DNA of 64,000 nucleotides from Curtobacterium sp. VKM Ac-1395 (GTDB lineage: Bacteria; Actinomycetota; Actinomycetes; Actinomycetales; Microbacteriaceae). The notes under the pieces are model-generated. The model ran no database searches. It was given only the letters and a program-made list of their open reading frames with translations, and was not told the origin of the DNA. The position numbers and the translations under genes are program-made. Shown here piece by piece: positions 53,668 through 62,758 of the stretch. How positions within the stretch are numbered: the stretch's first letter is position 1; each line of letters begins with the position of its first letter. The stretch lies in NCBI RefSeq assembly GCF_015350975.1, contig NZ_JADKRX010000002.1, positions 157,904 through 221,903 of the forward strand. Direction: 5' to 3'.

Positions 53668-54377
53668 GCATCCACCTGGTCGGGGGCGGGCTCCTCGCCG
53701 CGTCGGACGCCGCCGCGTCCTTCCTCGCCGAGGCCACGGCCCGCTCCGCTGCGGTCGGTCGGAGTGCCCCGCGCATCGGACTGCTCTCGGTCGCCGACGA
53801 GTCGGGGGCGTCGCCGTCCTCGACCGCCGACATCGCGTCCGTCCTCGGTGACGCCGCCGAGGTCCTGGTGACCGAGGTCCAGCCGGGGCAGCCGCTCGAC
53901 ACCTCCGTGCTCAGCGACATCGACGCCCTCGTGGTCGGCGGCGGCCGCACGCCGGACTACCTCGACGCCGTGCTCCCGCTCGTCGACCAGATCCGTCTGC
54001 TCGTCTCCGATGGCCTGCCCTACCTCGGCTACTCGGCCGGCGCGATGATCGCGGCCGACCGTGCCCTGGTCGGCGGCTGGCGCGTCGGCGGCGTGGAGGT
54101 CTGCCGACAGGACGCGTCGGAGGGCCTCGACGAGGTCGAGCTCCGCGAGGGGCTCGGGCTCGTCGACCTGACCATCGACGTGCACGCGGTGCAGGCCGGC
54201 ACGATCAGCCGGCTCATCGCCAGCGCCGAGGCCGAGTTCGTCACCGCGGGGCTCGCCATCGACGAGGACACCGTGCTCGTCGTCGGCGAGGGCGCCCTCG
54301 AGGTCCGCGGGGCCGGCAGCGTCTGGCGTGTGGTCAGCGGCGACGACTCCGTCTCCGTCGCCACCATGGGCGCGTAG
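53664..54377 (+). CDS. Peptidase S51-like / type 1 glutamine amidotransferase-like protein
   Basis: 237 residues. The nucleophile elbow LGYSAGAMIAAD (about 118-129) and GGGRTPDYLDAV (about 94-105) match dipeptidase E/cyanophycinase-type S51 enzymes with nucleophile Ser. A His in VDLTIDVHAVQAGT may complete the site. Coupled to the phosphoribosyltransferase by an ATGA overlap; ung follows after 6 bp. Confidence 0.85.
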   Translation: MSIHLVGGGLLAASDAAASFLAEATARSAAVGRSAPRIGLLSVADESGASPSSTADIASVLGDAAEVLVTEVQPGQPLDTSVLSDIDALVVGGGRTPDYLDAVLPLVDQIRLLVSDGLPYLGYSAGAMIAADRALVGGWRVGGVEVCRQDASEGLDEVELREGLGLVDLTIDVHAVQAGTISRLIASAEAEFVTAGLAIDEDTVLVVGEGALEVRGAGSVWRVVSGDDSVSVATMGA

Positions 54378-54383
54378 CCACCC

Positions 54384-55070
54384 GTGCAGCCACGACCGCT
54401 CGCCGACCTCGTCGACCCCGGGTGGGCCGAGGCGCTCGCCCCGGTGGAGGACGACGTCCACCGGATCGGGGAGTGGCTCCGTGAGGAGAGCGCAGCCGGG
54501 CGCCCGTACCTGCCCGCGGGCGCAGCCGTCCTCCGGGCCTTCGAGGACCCGTTCGACGCCGTCAAGGTGCTCGTCATCGGGCAGGACCCCTACCCGACGC
54601 CCGGACACCCGATCGGGCTGTCGTTCGCGGTCGACCCCGGCGTGCGTCCGGTGCCGAGGAGCCTGGCGAACATCTACCGCGAGCTCCACGACGACCTCGG
54701 CGTGACGCCCCCGCAGCACGGGGACCTGCGCCCGTGGTCCGAGCGCGGCGTGCTGCTGCTCAACCGTGTCCTCACGGTCGCCCCGGGTGACGCCGGCAGT
54801 CACCGCGGCAAGGGCTGGGAGCGGGTCACCGAGCAGGCCGTCCGGGCGCTCGTGGCACGGGACCGGCCCCTCGTCGCCGTGCTCTGGGGTGCGCAGGCGG
54901 GGTCCGTGAAGCCCTTCCTCGGGGACACCCCGGTGGTCGCGTCGGCACACCCCAGTCCGCTGAGTGCCTCGCGCGGGTTCTTCGGCAGCCGTCCCTTCTC
55001 GCAGGTGAACGCGATGCTCGCCGACCAGGGCGCCGACCCCGTCGACTGGACGCTGCCCGCCCAGTCCTGA
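54384..55070 (+). CDS. ung: Uracil-DNA glycosylase, family 1
   Basis: 228 residues. [16 protein letters not shown] (about 66-81) holds the catalytic Asp. [17 protein letters not shown] (about 190-206) is the minor-groove loop with the second catalytic His. Removes uracil from DNA. GTG 54384 begins 6 bp after the preceding stop, so it is the third gene of the operon. Confidence 0.97.
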   Translation: MQPRPLADLVDPGWAEALAPVEDDVHRIGEWLREESAAGRPYLPAGAAVLRAFEDPFDAVKVLVIGQDPYPTPGHPIGLSFAVDPGVRPVPRSLANIYRELHDDLGVTPPQHGDLRPWSERGVLLLNRVLTVAPGDAGSHRGKGWERVTEQAVRALVARDRPLVAVLWGAQAGSVKPFLGDTPVVASAHPSPLSASRGFFGSRPFSQVNAMLADQGADPVDWTLPAQS

Positions 55071-55115
55071 CGAGCCTCCCGGCCGTCCCCGTGACCGCCT
55101 GCCGGGGGTGACCCC

Positions 55116-55121
55116 TAGGCT
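55116..55121 (+). promoter_or_regulatory. -10 box for leaderless GNAT
   Basis: TAGGCT ends 7 nt before GTG 55129. A GGGAGGCTCG half-site on the other strand (GAGCCTCCC, 55074-55082) lies just upstream. Confidence 0.6.
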
Positions 55122-55128
55122 CTGGGGC

Positions 55129-55740
55129 GTGCTCGAGGAGGAATACCGCCAGCGGCGGGTGCTGCCGCGCCATCTCCGTGCGCCCGCGCCGACGGAGACC
55201 GCGTTCGCGTGGTCGATCCGGGCGGCGGAGCCCACGGACCTGCCGGACATCCGCGAGGTCCATGCGCACTACGTGCGGAACTCCTCGGTGACCTTCGACG
55301 GCGCCGTGCTCTCGTTCGCGGCGTGGAAGCAGCGCTACGACCAGATCCGTCGGCGCGGGTTGCCGTTCCTGGTGGCCGTGAACCCGTCCGGGCAGCTGCT
55401 CGGCTACGCGCTGGTCGACCCGTGGAACCCGCGAGACCGGTCGGACCGCGTCGTGGAGAACTCGATCTACCTCGGGCCGGCCTCCGGCGGCAAGGGGCTC
55501 GGGCGCGCGCTCATGGAGGCCCTGCTCGACGAGTGCCGTGCCGCGGGCGTCCGGGAGGTCGTGGCCGTGATCGCGGACCGGTCCGCCGACGCGTCGATCC
55601 GGCTGCACCAGCGGCTCGGGTTCCAGGAGGTCGGCCGGATGGGCAAGGTGGGCTACAAGTACGACCGGTGGCTCGGCACGGTGACGATGAGCCTGCGGCT
55701 GCGTGGGCCGCGGACGCGCCGGGGCGCGACGCGGGGGTAG
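55129..55740 (+). CDS. GNAT acetyltransferase, phosphinothricin-acetyltransferase-like
   Basis: 203 residues from GTG 55129; a GTG at 55108 is possible but lies upstream of the -10. GPASGGKGLGRALM is the acetyl-CoA loop; HQRLGFQEVGRMGKVGYKYDRW closely resembles the end of Pat/Bar-type enzymes. A basic 20-residue N-terminal extension and an Arg-rich C-tail are additions. Substrate uncertain. Confidence 0.9.
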   Translation: MLEEEYRQRRVLPRHLRAPAPTETAFAWSIRAAEPTDLPDIREVHAHYVRNSSVTFDGAVLSFAAWKQRYDQIRRRGLPFLVAVNPSGQLLGYALVDPWNPRDRSDRVVENSIYLGPASGGKGLGRALMEALLDECRAAGVREVVAVIADRSADASIRLHQRLGFQEVGRMGKVGYKYDRWLGTVTMSLRLRGPRTRRGATRG

Positions 55741-55799
55741 GGTCGTTCGGTCGACGACGGATCGGGACCGCGGAGCAGCGGTCCGAGGAAGGGGCACCG

Positions 55800-57338
55800 A
55801 TGTCGCATCTGATGGACACGAGCGGGCACGGTGGGGGCAGCGTCCTCGCCGCCGGCACGCCGACGATCGACCCCGCGGGTCCCGTCCCGCAGCTGGTCAT
55901 CGCGGCCCTGGTCGGCGTGGTCGTCATCATCGCGCTGATCACCTGGCTGAAGGTGCACCCGTTCATCGCGCTGACGATCGGCGCGCTCGGGGTCGGCATC
56001 GGTGCGGGACTCGCCCCCGACAAGGCGGTCACGAGCTTCGGCACCGGGTTCGGCGACACCATGACGAGCGTCGGCATCCTGGTCGGGCTCGGGTCGATGT
56101 TCGGCAAGCTGCTCGTCGACTCCGGCGCTGCCGACCGGGTCGTCGACACCCTGGTCCGGCGGTCGTCGAAGGCGGCGCTGCCGTGGACGATGGCGCTCAT
56201 CGGGGCGTTGATCGGCCTGCCGATGTTCTTCGAGGTCGGACTCGTGCTCCTGATCCCGATCATCGTGCTCGTCGCCAAGCGGAGCGACGTGCCGGTGATG
56301 CGCATCGCCGTGCCGGCCCTCGCGGGGCTGTCGACCATGCACGCGTTCGTGCCGCCGCACCCGGGGCCGCTCGTGGCGATCTCGACGGTCGGGGCGAACC
56401 TCGGGACGACGCTGGCGTTCGGCATCGTGCTCGCGATCCCCGTGGTGATCCTGGCCGGGCCGCTGTTCGCCGGGTTCGCCGCGCGGTGGGTGGACGTGCC
56501 GGCGCCGGACCTGTTCGGCGCGCGGGGCGGTGCCGGTACCGGTGCTGGTGGCGGTTCGGACCCGGCGCACGAGGGGCGTCAGGCCCGCCGTGGCCGCGCG
56601 ACCCAGGACACCGCGTCGCTGCCGAACGGCAAGAGCGACTTCACGCGGGTCATCAGCGAGCCGCGCAGCCCGTCGTTCGCCGTGGCGCTGGTCGGCATCC
56701 TGCTGCCCGTGGTGCTCATGCTCGCGCAGGCGGTCCGCGAGGCCACCTCGCCCGACGCCGCCGGCACCTGGGTCGGCGTGCTCGACTTCCTCGGGACGCC
56801 GATGATCGCGATCGGCATCGCCGCCGTGTACGCGATGGTGTTCTTCGCGATCGGCGGGGGCATGGACCGCTCAGCCGTGTCGAAGTCGCTCGAGAGCGCC
56901 CTGCCGCCGGTCGCCGGCGTGCTGCTCATCGTCGGCGCCGGTGGTGGGTTCAAGCAGGTGCTCATCGACACGGGCATCGGTGGCGTGATCGCCGACGCCG
57001 TCAAGGACTCGGGCATCTCGGTGCTGCTGGTCGCGTGGGTCGTGTCGGCGCTGGTCCGTGTGGCGACGGGCTCGGCCACGGTCGCCACGGTCACGGCTGC
57101 CGGGATCATGGCGCCGATCGCGCAGGACCTGTCCTCGCCGGTGGTGTCGCTCCTGGTGCTCGCGATCGGTGCCGGGTCGGTGTTCCTGTCGCACGTCAAC
57201 GACGCCGGGTTCTGGCTGGTGAAGAGCTACTTCAACACCACCGTGGGGCAGACCTTCAAGACCTGGACCGTGCTCGAGTGCCTGATCTCCGTGTCCGGGC
57301 TGCTCGGGGTGCTGCTGGCCGGGGTGTTCATCCACTGA
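55800..57338 (+). CDS. GntP-family gluconate/organic-acid permease
   Basis: 512 residues with about 12-14 helices. GLPMFFEVGLVLLIPI (about 139-154) and FVPPHPGPLVA (about 181-191) are GntP signatures, as is ATVTAAGIMAPI late in the protein. A central cytoplasmic loop (about 238-285) is Gly/Ala-rich. It imports gluconate or a related acid with H+. GGAAGGGG precedes ATG 55800. No gluconate kinase is adjacent. Confidence 0.94.
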   Translation: MSHLMDTSGHGGGSVLAAGTPTIDPAGPVPQLVIAALVGVVVIIALITWLKVHPFIALTIGALGVGIGAGLAPDKAVTSFGTGFGDTMTSVGILVGLGSMFGKLLVDSGAADRVVDTLVRRSSKAALPWTMALIGALIGLPMFFEVGLVLLIPIIVLVAKRSDVPVMRIAVPALAGLSTMHAFVPPHPGPLVAISTVGANLGTTLAFGIVLAIPVVILAGPLFAGFAARWVDVPAPDLFGARGGAGTGAGGGSDPAHEGRQARRGRATQDTASLPNGKSDFTRVISEPRSPSFAVALVGILLPVVLMLAQAVREATSPDAAGTWVGVLDFLGTPMIAIGIAAVYAMVFFAIGGGMDRSAVSKSLESALPPVAGVLLIVGAGGGFKQVLIDTGIGGVIADAVKDSGISVLLVAWVVSALVRVATGSATVATVTAAGIMAPIAQDLSSPVVSLLVLAIGAGSVFLSHVNDAGFWLVKSYFNTTVGQTFKTWTVLECLISVSGLLGVLLAGVFIH

Positions 57339-57364
57339 CGTCTGCTGGCGCTGGTGCTTGTGCT

Positions 57365-57424
57365 GGCGTTGGCGTTGGCGTTGGCGTTGGCGCTGGCGCT
57401 GGCGCTGGCGCTGGCGTCGGCGTC
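57365..57424. repeat. GGCGTT/GGCGCT/GGCGTC hexanucleotide array
   Basis: Ten 6-bp units: four GGCGTT, four GGCGCT, two GGCGTC. It fills the gap between the convergent gntP and L,D-transpeptidase genes, and the last unit overlaps the transpeptidase stop at 57423-57425. Confidence 0.92.
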
Positions 57425-58337
57425 AGCTGAAGCGGATCGGCGTGCCGACGGGCAACGCCGACAGCGTCCGCGTCATCGCCGCCGAGATCCGCACGCACCC
57501 GTGGGAGCTGCCGGTGGGGTCGGGGTAGTAGTGCAGCGCGGTGAGGGCCGCATTGCCGCCGTAGTCGGCGATGCGTGACGAGTGCGCGCCCGTGAGGATG
57601 ATCGGGTTCCCCTGCGTGTACGTCACCCGCGGGTCGACGTAGGCGGCCTCGACGTACGTGGCGGTCGCCGTGGGGGTCGGGTCGTCCGGGGTCCCCAGGC
57701 GCGCGGCCTCGGTCGCCGCGACGGAGCCGTCCTTGGTCACGACCGAGACGGTGCCGGCAGCGACGTCGACGCTGATCATCCGGTCGGTGTCGACCACCGA
57801 GAAGTCGGACGCCCGGGCCCACGCGAACGTGGAGCTCGGCGCGTCCTGCTGCCCGCCGTCGCCGGGCGTGCGGTTCCGGGCCGGGGTCGACACGAGCAGC
57901 ATCCCGCCGTCCTGGCCCGCTGAGCGACCCCAGACCGCGGTCGCTGCCGGAGTCTCGATGGTCGACACCGTGGCCGAGAGCGTCGCGACCGGGCGGGCAT
58001 CGGCCGAGGGAGCGGCGTACAGCGCCACGAGCTGCGCGGTCGGGGTGGCGATCTGCCAGGAGTCCTCGGGGTGGGCGCTCGAACCGTCGAGGAGCTCGGG
58101 CACCACCGCGTCGTGGAAGGCCAGGGGCAGGGCTGCGAGCTCGGCGGCCGGAGGTGCTGCCGGGACCGCGGCGAGCGTCGGCGTGGGCGTCGGCGTCGGG
58201 GTGGGTCGGGAGGGTGTCGCGCTCGGAGTCGCAGCCGCGCGCGGGGTGTCAGGCGTGTTCACGACGCTCACCGTGATGCCGATGCCGATCACGGCTGCGG
58301 CGGCGATGCCCACCACGAGCCAGGTCCTCCGACGCAT
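57423..58337 (-). CDS. L,D-transpeptidase-domain protein
   Basis: 304 residues. A signal anchor (about 5-27) and a Pro/Thr-rich linker with PTPTPTPTP come first. The YkuD catalytic motif HYYPDPTGSSHGCVRIS near the C-terminus has the catalytic His and Cys. These enzymes form 3-3 peptidoglycan cross-links outside the membrane. GAGGGGG precedes ATG 58337. The stop lies in the hexanucleotide array, so slippage there could alter the C-terminus. Confidence 0.9.
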   Translation of the reverse strand: MRRRTWLVVGIAAAAVIGIGITVSVVNTPDTPRAAATPSATPSRPTPTPTPTPTLAAVPAAPPAAELAALPLAFHDAVVPELLDGSSAHPEDSWQIATPTAQLVALYAAPSADARPVATLSATVSTIETPAATAVWGRSAGQDGGMLLVSTPARNRTPGDGGQQDAPSSTFAWARASDFSVVDTDRMISVDVAAGTVSVVTKDGSVAATEAARLGTPDDPTPTATATYVEAAYVDPRVTYTQGNPIILTGAHSSRIADYGGNAALTALHYYPDPTGSSHGCVRISAAMTRTLSALPVGTPIRFS

Positions 58338-58396
58338 GTCGACCCCCTCAGTCCGGTCCAGTCCACCAGAGGACGGTGAAGGTGCGCTGCGCGCCA

Positions 58397-58443
58397 CCGG
58401 ACGGGAGGCTTCGCGCACCACCGGCACCGAGCCTCCTGTCCGG
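58397..58443. terminator. GGGAGGCT-family hairpin after the ABC-F gene
   Basis: CCGGACGGGAGGCT (58397-58410) pairs with AGCCTCCTGTCCGG (58430-58443), with one G/T mismatch. It lies 5 bp from the ABC-F stop. Confidence 0.75.
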
Positions 58444-58447
58444 CGGG

Positions 58448-60091
58448 TCAGCGCTCCGTGACGTGCCCCGCCTCGACCCGCCACTGGCGGTCGAGCTGCA
58501 CGGTGTCGAGCATGCGGCGGTCGTGGGTGACGAGGAGCAGGGTGCCGTTGTAGGAGTCGAGGGCCTGCTCGAGCTGCTCGATGGCAGCGAGGTCGAGGTG
58601 GTTCGTCGGCTCGTCGAGCACCAGCACGTTGACGCCGCGCGCCTGCAGGAGCGCCAGGCCCGCACGGGTCCGCTCGCCGGGCGAGAGCTCGCCGGCGGCA
58701 CGGGCGACGTGGTCGGCCTTCAGCCCGAACTTCGCGAGCAGGGTGCGGACCTCGGCCGTGGCCATCTCGGGGACGAGCTGTTCGAACACCTCGGCGAGCG
58801 CCGTCGTCCCGGTGAAGACGGCGCGGGCCTGGTCGACCTCGCCCACGGCGACGTTCGTGCCGAGCGAGGCCGTGCCGGTCGTGGGGGACTGCTTGCCGAG
58901 GAGGGCGCGGAGGAGCGTTGACTTGCCGGCGCCGTTCGGTCCGGTGATGCCGATGCGGTCGCCGCCGTCGATCTGCAGGGACACCGGGCCGAGCGTGAAG
59001 TCGCCCTGGGTGAAGGTGGCGTCGGACAGGGTGGCGACGACGGCGGAGGACCGCGGTGCCCTGCCGATGGTGAACTCGAGCTGCCACTCCTTGCGGGGCT
59101 CGTCGACCTCGTCCAACCGGGCGATGCGCGACTCCATCTGGCGGACCTTCTGCGCCTGCTTCTCGCTCGACTCGGAGGCGGCCTTGCGGCGGATCTTGTC
59201 GTTGTCGGGCGCCTTCTTCATGGCGTTCCGGACACCCTGGCTGGACCACTCGCGCTGCGTCCGGGCGCGGGAGACCAGGTCGGCCTTGGTCGAGGCGAAC
59301 TCGTCGTAGGCGTCGCGCTTGTGCTGCCGGGCGATGGCGCGCTCCTCGAGGAAGGAGTCGTACCCGCCGCCGAACAGCCGGTTGGAGGACTGCGCCAGGT
59401 CGAGCTCGAGGACGCTCGTGACCGCTCGTGCCAGGAACTCGCGGTCGTGGCTGACGAGCACGACGCCGCCGCGGAGGCCGCGCACGAAGTCCTCCAGTCG
59501 GGCGAGGCCGTCGAGGTCGAGGTCGTTCGTCGGCTCGTCCAGCAGGACGATGTCGAACCGGGAGAGCAGCAGTGCGGCGAGCCCGACGCGGGCGGCCTGC
59601 CCACCGGAGAGCGAGGTCATCAGCGAGTCCGTGTCGACGGTCAGCCCGAGGTCGGCGAGGACGGCGGGCACCCGCTCGTCGAGGTCGGCCGCTCCCGACG
59701 CGAGCCACCGGTCGAGCGCCACGGAGTAGCGGTCGCCGGCGTCGGCACCGGCGTCGGGGTCCCCGAGCGCGGCGGCGGTGGCGTCCATCTCCGTGGTGGC
59801 GGCGGTGCACCCGGTGCGGCGGGCGAGGTACTGGGCGACGGTCTCGCCCTCGAGGCGTTCGTGTTCCTGCGGCAGCCAGCCGACGAAGGCGTCGGTGGGG
59901 GCCAGCGAGACGGTACCCGCGAGCGGCTCGTCGACGCCGGCGAGCAGGCGGAGGAGCGTGGACTTGCCGGCGCCGTTCACGCCGACGACGCCGATGACGT
60001 CCCCGGGGGCGACCGTCAGGTCGAGGGAGTCGAACAGCGTGCGGGCGGCGTACCCACCGGCGAGGCCCTTGGCGACGAGCGTGGCGGTCAT
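58448..60091 (-). CDS. ABC-F family ATP-binding protein
   Basis: 547 residues with two ABC domains. Walker A: GVNGAGKST (about 37-45) and GPNGAGKST (about 350-358). Signatures: LSGGQAARVGLA and LSPGERTRAGLA (Pro in the second). Walker B: VLLDEPTNDLDL and LVLDEPTNHLDL. The Arm/linker is basic (about 245-310). No membrane segments. Acts on the ribosome: either translation factor or ribosome-protecting resistance; which cannot be decided. Confidence 0.95.
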   Translation of the reverse strand: MTATLVAKGLAGGYAARTLFDSLDLTVAPGDVIGVVGVNGAGKSTLLRLLAGVDEPLAGTVSLAPTDAFVGWLPQEHERLEGETVAQYLARRTGCTAATTEMDATAAALGDPDAGADAGDRYSVALDRWLASGAADLDERVPAVLADLGLTVDTDSLMTSLSGGQAARVGLAALLLSRFDIVLLDEPTNDLDLDGLARLEDFVRGLRGGVVLVSHDREFLARAVTSVLELDLAQSSNRLFGGGYDSFLEERAIARQHKRDAYDEFASTKADLVSRARTQREWSSQGVRNAMKKAPDNDKIRRKAASESSEKQAQKVRQMESRIARLDEVDEPRKEWQLEFTIGRAPRSSAVVATLSDATFTQGDFTLGPVSLQIDGGDRIGITGPNGAGKSTLLRALLGKQSPTTGTASLGTNVAVGEVDQARAVFTGTTALAEVFEQLVPEMATAEVRTLLAKFGLKADHVARAAGELSPGERTRAGLALLQARGVNVLVLDEPTNHLDLAAIEQLEQALDSYNGTLLLVTHDRRMLDTVQLDRQWRVEAGHVTER

Positions 60092-60204
60092 GCCCCCATC
60101 GTCCCATCCCGGCGGGAGTCGGCAGGACGGCCGGCATGACGCCGGTCACAGGGCGAGCGCCGCCGCGGGCCTGGGAAGCCCGGACCCACGGCAGCGGTCA
60201 GTGC

Positions 60205-60390
60205 CTAGTGCTCGTCGTAGTGGTCGTCGTGGAGCGCGTGCTTGTGGCCGTCGTGGACGTAGTCCACGTGGTCGCCGTGCTGGACGGCCTCGTGGTCGTC
60301 GTCCTGCTGGCCGTGCTCGTGCTCGTGCACGCCGTGCTCCGCGATGCGGTGCTCGTCGTCTCCGGTGGGGGTTGCGCTGGTGTCGGTCAT
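60205..60390 (-). CDS. Small histidine-rich putative metal-binding protein
   Basis: 61 residues from ATG 60390 (AAAGGA 5 nt upstream). About a quarter are His and many Asp/Glu: HRIAEHGVHEHEHG, HEAVQHGDHVDYVHDGHKHA and DDHYDEH. No membrane helix or signal peptide. It is likely a zinc or nickel buffer. A Zur-like palindrome overlaps its promoter, which supports metal control (inference). Confidence 0.8.
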   Translation of the reverse strand: MTDTSATPTGDDEHRIAEHGVHEHEHGQQDDDHEAVQHGDHVDYVHDGHKHALHDDHYDEH

Positions 60391-60402
60391 GGGCATCCTT
60401 TC

Positions 60403-60426
60403 TGAGATCGGTTCTCACGAATGCTA
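60403..60426 (-). promoter_or_regulatory. Zur-like operator and -10 box of the His-rich gene
   Basis: TGAGATCGGTTCTCA (60403-60417) has perfect arms TGAGA and TCTCA around 5 nt, the TGAnAnnnnnTnTCA layout of actinobacterial Zur sites. TAGCAT (60426 to 60421, minus) is the -10; the start site would fall inside the palindrome, so bound repressor would block transcription. Confidence 0.6.
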
Positions 60427-60473
60427 CGACCGGCGGGGCGATCGCGTCACCCCTGGTTCGATTGCGGGCGGAC

Positions 60474-61124
60474 TCAGGGCGCGGGGACGTCCACGACCGT
60501 CTCGGCGCCGACGACGGGGACGAGGGCGCCGGCGGACGCGGCGGCGAGGTCAGCGCGGAGGGCGTCCAGGTCCCCGGCGGACACGGCGAGCGCGAAGGTC
60601 GCCGACTGGCCGTAGCTCGTCGTGCCGAGGGTGGCGTCGTGGTGGCGGACCCAGTCACGCAGGACGTTGTCGACGCGGCCGGCATCGGCGTGCTCGACGT
60701 CGATCGTGACCTCGGTGAGGGCTGCGCGTCGGACGATCGTCGCCCGGTCGAGGGCTTCGGACGCCGAGGTCGAGTACGCCCGCACCAGTCCGCCGGCGCC
60801 GAGCTTCACACCGCCGAACCAGCGCGAGACCACGACCACGACGTCGGTGAGGTCGCGGCGGCGCAGGACCTCGAGCATCGGGACCCCGGCGGTGCCCGAC
60901 GGTTCGCCGTCGTCGGAGGACCTGGCCTGGTCGCCCAGCACGCCGGTGACCATCGCGACGCAGTGGTGGCGGGCGTCCCAGGCCTCGCGGCGGATGCCGG
61001 CGATCACGCGCTCGGCGTCTGCGGGGCCGGTGACCGGGACGGCGTGGGCGACGAAGCGGGACTTCGTGATGACGATCTCGTGCTCGACCCCGCTGGCGAT
61101 CGTGGACGGGTACCGGCGGGTCAC
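60474..61124 (-). CDS. YigZ/IMPACT family protein
   Basis: 216 residues. The N-terminal UPF0029 domain includes SRFVAHAVPV and DDGEPSGTAGVPMLEVLRR (about 70-88), then VVVVVSRWFGGVKLGAGGLVRAYS, the hallmark of YigZ. A C-terminal DUF1949 domain follows. Role is poorly defined; links to translation control come from the eukaryotic IMPACT homologue. TACGCT (61131-61136, minus) ends 6 nt before GTG 61124: leaderless. Confidence 0.94.
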   Translation of the reverse strand: MTRRYPSTIASGVEHEIVITKSRFVAHAVPVTGPADAERVIAGIRREAWDARHHCVAMVTGVLGDQARSSDDGEPSGTAGVPMLEVLRRRDLTDVVVVVSRWFGGVKLGAGGLVRAYSTSASEALDRATIVRRAALTEVTIDVEHADAGRVDNVLRDWVRHHDATLGTTSYGQSATFALAVSAGDLDALRADLAAASAGALVPVVGAETVVDVPAP

Positions 61125-61151
61125 TCCACGAGCGTAGTCGCGCTGGGGTCC

Positions 61152-61255
61152 GCGGCTGAGGCTCGGGGGGGGGGGGGCAGCGCTGGTCGCGCGCCGCCCC
61201 GGCGGCTGAGGCTCGGGGCAGCGCTGGTCGCGCGCCGCCCCGGCGGCTTAGGCTC
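61152..61255. repeat. Tandem duplication of a promoter-like segment with a G13 tract
   Basis: A unit of 41 bp occurs at 61152-61202 and 61203-61243, and its first 17 bp again from 61244. In the third copy GCGGCTTAGGCTCGGGG provides the -10 TAGGCT (61250-61255) of the amidase; copies 1 and 2 read TGAGGCT. Copy 1 carries 13 consecutive G (61165-61177), where copies 2 and 3 have four. Confidence 0.9.
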
Positions 61256-61262
61256 GGGGACC

Positions 61263-62702
61263 GTGTTCGAACTCCACCACCTCTCCGCGCAGGACCTCTG
61301 GGACTGGATCCGTCGCGGCGACACGACGGCCCGCGAAGCGACCGAGCACTACCTCGCCCGGATCGAGCGGTTGGACCCGGGTCTCGGGGCCTTCGTGACG
61401 GTCACGGCGGACGCCGCTCGTGAGCGGGCCGACCGTCTCGGACACCTGGTGCCGACGTCGAGACCGCTGTGGGGCCTCCCGTCCGCGGACAAGGACCTGT
61501 ACGACCGTGCCGGGGTCCCCACGCGCTCCGGCACCACCTCGTTGCCGGAGCGGCCGGCGGCGGCGGACCACCCCGTCGTCGCGGCCCTGGACGCAGCGGG
61601 AGCAGTGAGCCTCGGCAAGACCACGACGCCGGAGTTCGGGATGTCGTCGTCGTCCGAGACGCGGTTCGGCATGACGCGGAACCCCTACGGGACGGACCTG
61701 GCGCCGGGAGGGTCGTCGAGCGGGGCCGCGGTCGCAGTGGCCGCCGGACTCCTGCCAGCTGCCGTCGGGTCGGACGGCGGGGGATCGGTGCGGATCCCGG
61801 CTGCGGCGACCGGGCTCGTCGGCCTGAAGCCGAGCCGGGGTCGGGTGCCGTCGATGCCCGGGCGGTCGGGTGTCGGCGGACTGTCCGTCGCCGGGCCCCT
61901 GACCCGGTCGGTGGCGGACGCCGGGATGTTGCTCGACGCGCTCGTGGCACCGACCGGGCTCGACGAACCGGTGCCGTACGCGCTCGTCACGCCCGACGTC
62001 GGCCAGGGGCCCTTCACCGCGGCGGCCGTGCGGGGCGAGGGGCGCTTCGTGCTCGGCGTGCTCGAGGGATCGCCGTGGGACGACACGATCGACGTCGTCG
62101 TGGACCCGGCAGCGCGGGCGGCGGTCGCGACGGCGATCCGGGAGTTCGACGCGCTCGGGCACGGGGTCGAGGACGTCCGGATGCCCTCGGTGCCGTACGG
62201 CGCGGCGTTCCGGGTGGCGTGGGAGACCTCGGCGGCGCGGCTGCCCGCGGTGCCCGGGATCGACCTGTCCGCGCTGACGCCGCTGGTGTCGTGGCTCGTC
62301 GCACGGGGGCAGGCGTTGACCGGGACGCAGGTGCTCGACGCGATGACGGCGCTCGACCTGTTCTCCGCCACGCTCATCCGGGCGTTCGACCGGTTCGACG
62401 CGGTGCTCTCCCCGACGCTGGCACTGACGCCGCGGCCGCTCGGGTGGTACGGCGACGACCCCGAGGAGGACTTCCGTCGCCAGTGCGCGTACTCGCCGTG
62501 GACCTCGATGGCGAACGTGGCCGGGCTGCCCGCGATCACGCTGCCGGTCGGGGTCACTCCCGCGGACCACCCCGACGGTGCCGGGCTGCCGATGGGCGTG
62601 CAGCTCATCGGGCGGCCGGGTGGGGAGCGCACGCTGCTCGCGCTGGGGGCGCAGCTCGAGCGCCGGGTGCGGTGGCAGCGGAGGCACCCGCCCGGCTGGT
62701 GA
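61263..62702 (+). CDS. Amidase-signature family enzyme
   Basis: 479 residues from GTG 61263, 7 nt after TAGGCT (leaderless). Catalytic Lys in SADKDLYD (about 76-83), cis-Ser in PGGSSSGAAVAVAAG (about 150-164), nucleophile Ser in GSDGGGSVRIPA (about 172-183). Hydrolyses an amide; GatA is unlikely because no gatB/gatC neighbours and substrate loops differ. It ends at a 0.8-kb repeat region. Confidence 0.93.
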   Translation: MFELHHLSAQDLWDWIRRGDTTAREATEHYLARIERLDPGLGAFVTVTADAARERADRLGHLVPTSRPLWGLPSADKDLYDRAGVPTRSGTTSLPERPAAADHPVVAALDAAGAVSLGKTTTPEFGMSSSSETRFGMTRNPYGTDLAPGGSSSGAAVAVAAGLLPAAVGSDGGGSVRIPAAATGLVGLKPSRGRVPSMPGRSGVGGLSVAGPLTRSVADAGMLLDALVAPTGLDEPVPYALVTPDVGQGPFTAAAVRGEGRFVLGVLEGSPWDDTIDVVVDPAARAAVATAIREFDALGHGVEDVRMPSVPYGAAFRVAWETSAARLPAVPGIDLSALTPLVSWLVARGQALTGTQVLDAMTALDLFSATLIRAFDRFDAVLSPTLALTPRPLGWYGDDPEEDFRRQCAYSPWTSMANVAGLPAITLPVGVTPADHPDGAGLPMGVQLIGRPGGERTLLALGAQLERRVRWQRRHPPGW

Positions 62703-62758
62703 GGGCTGGCGGCGTGCTGGTGCGGGTGCGGGTGCGGGGCGGGGCGGTCGACGCGGAA

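Noticed and set aside
61263..62702. GatA subunit of the amidotransferase
   Set aside because: No gatB or gatC is adjacent and the protein is leaderless and isolated; a general amidase fits better.
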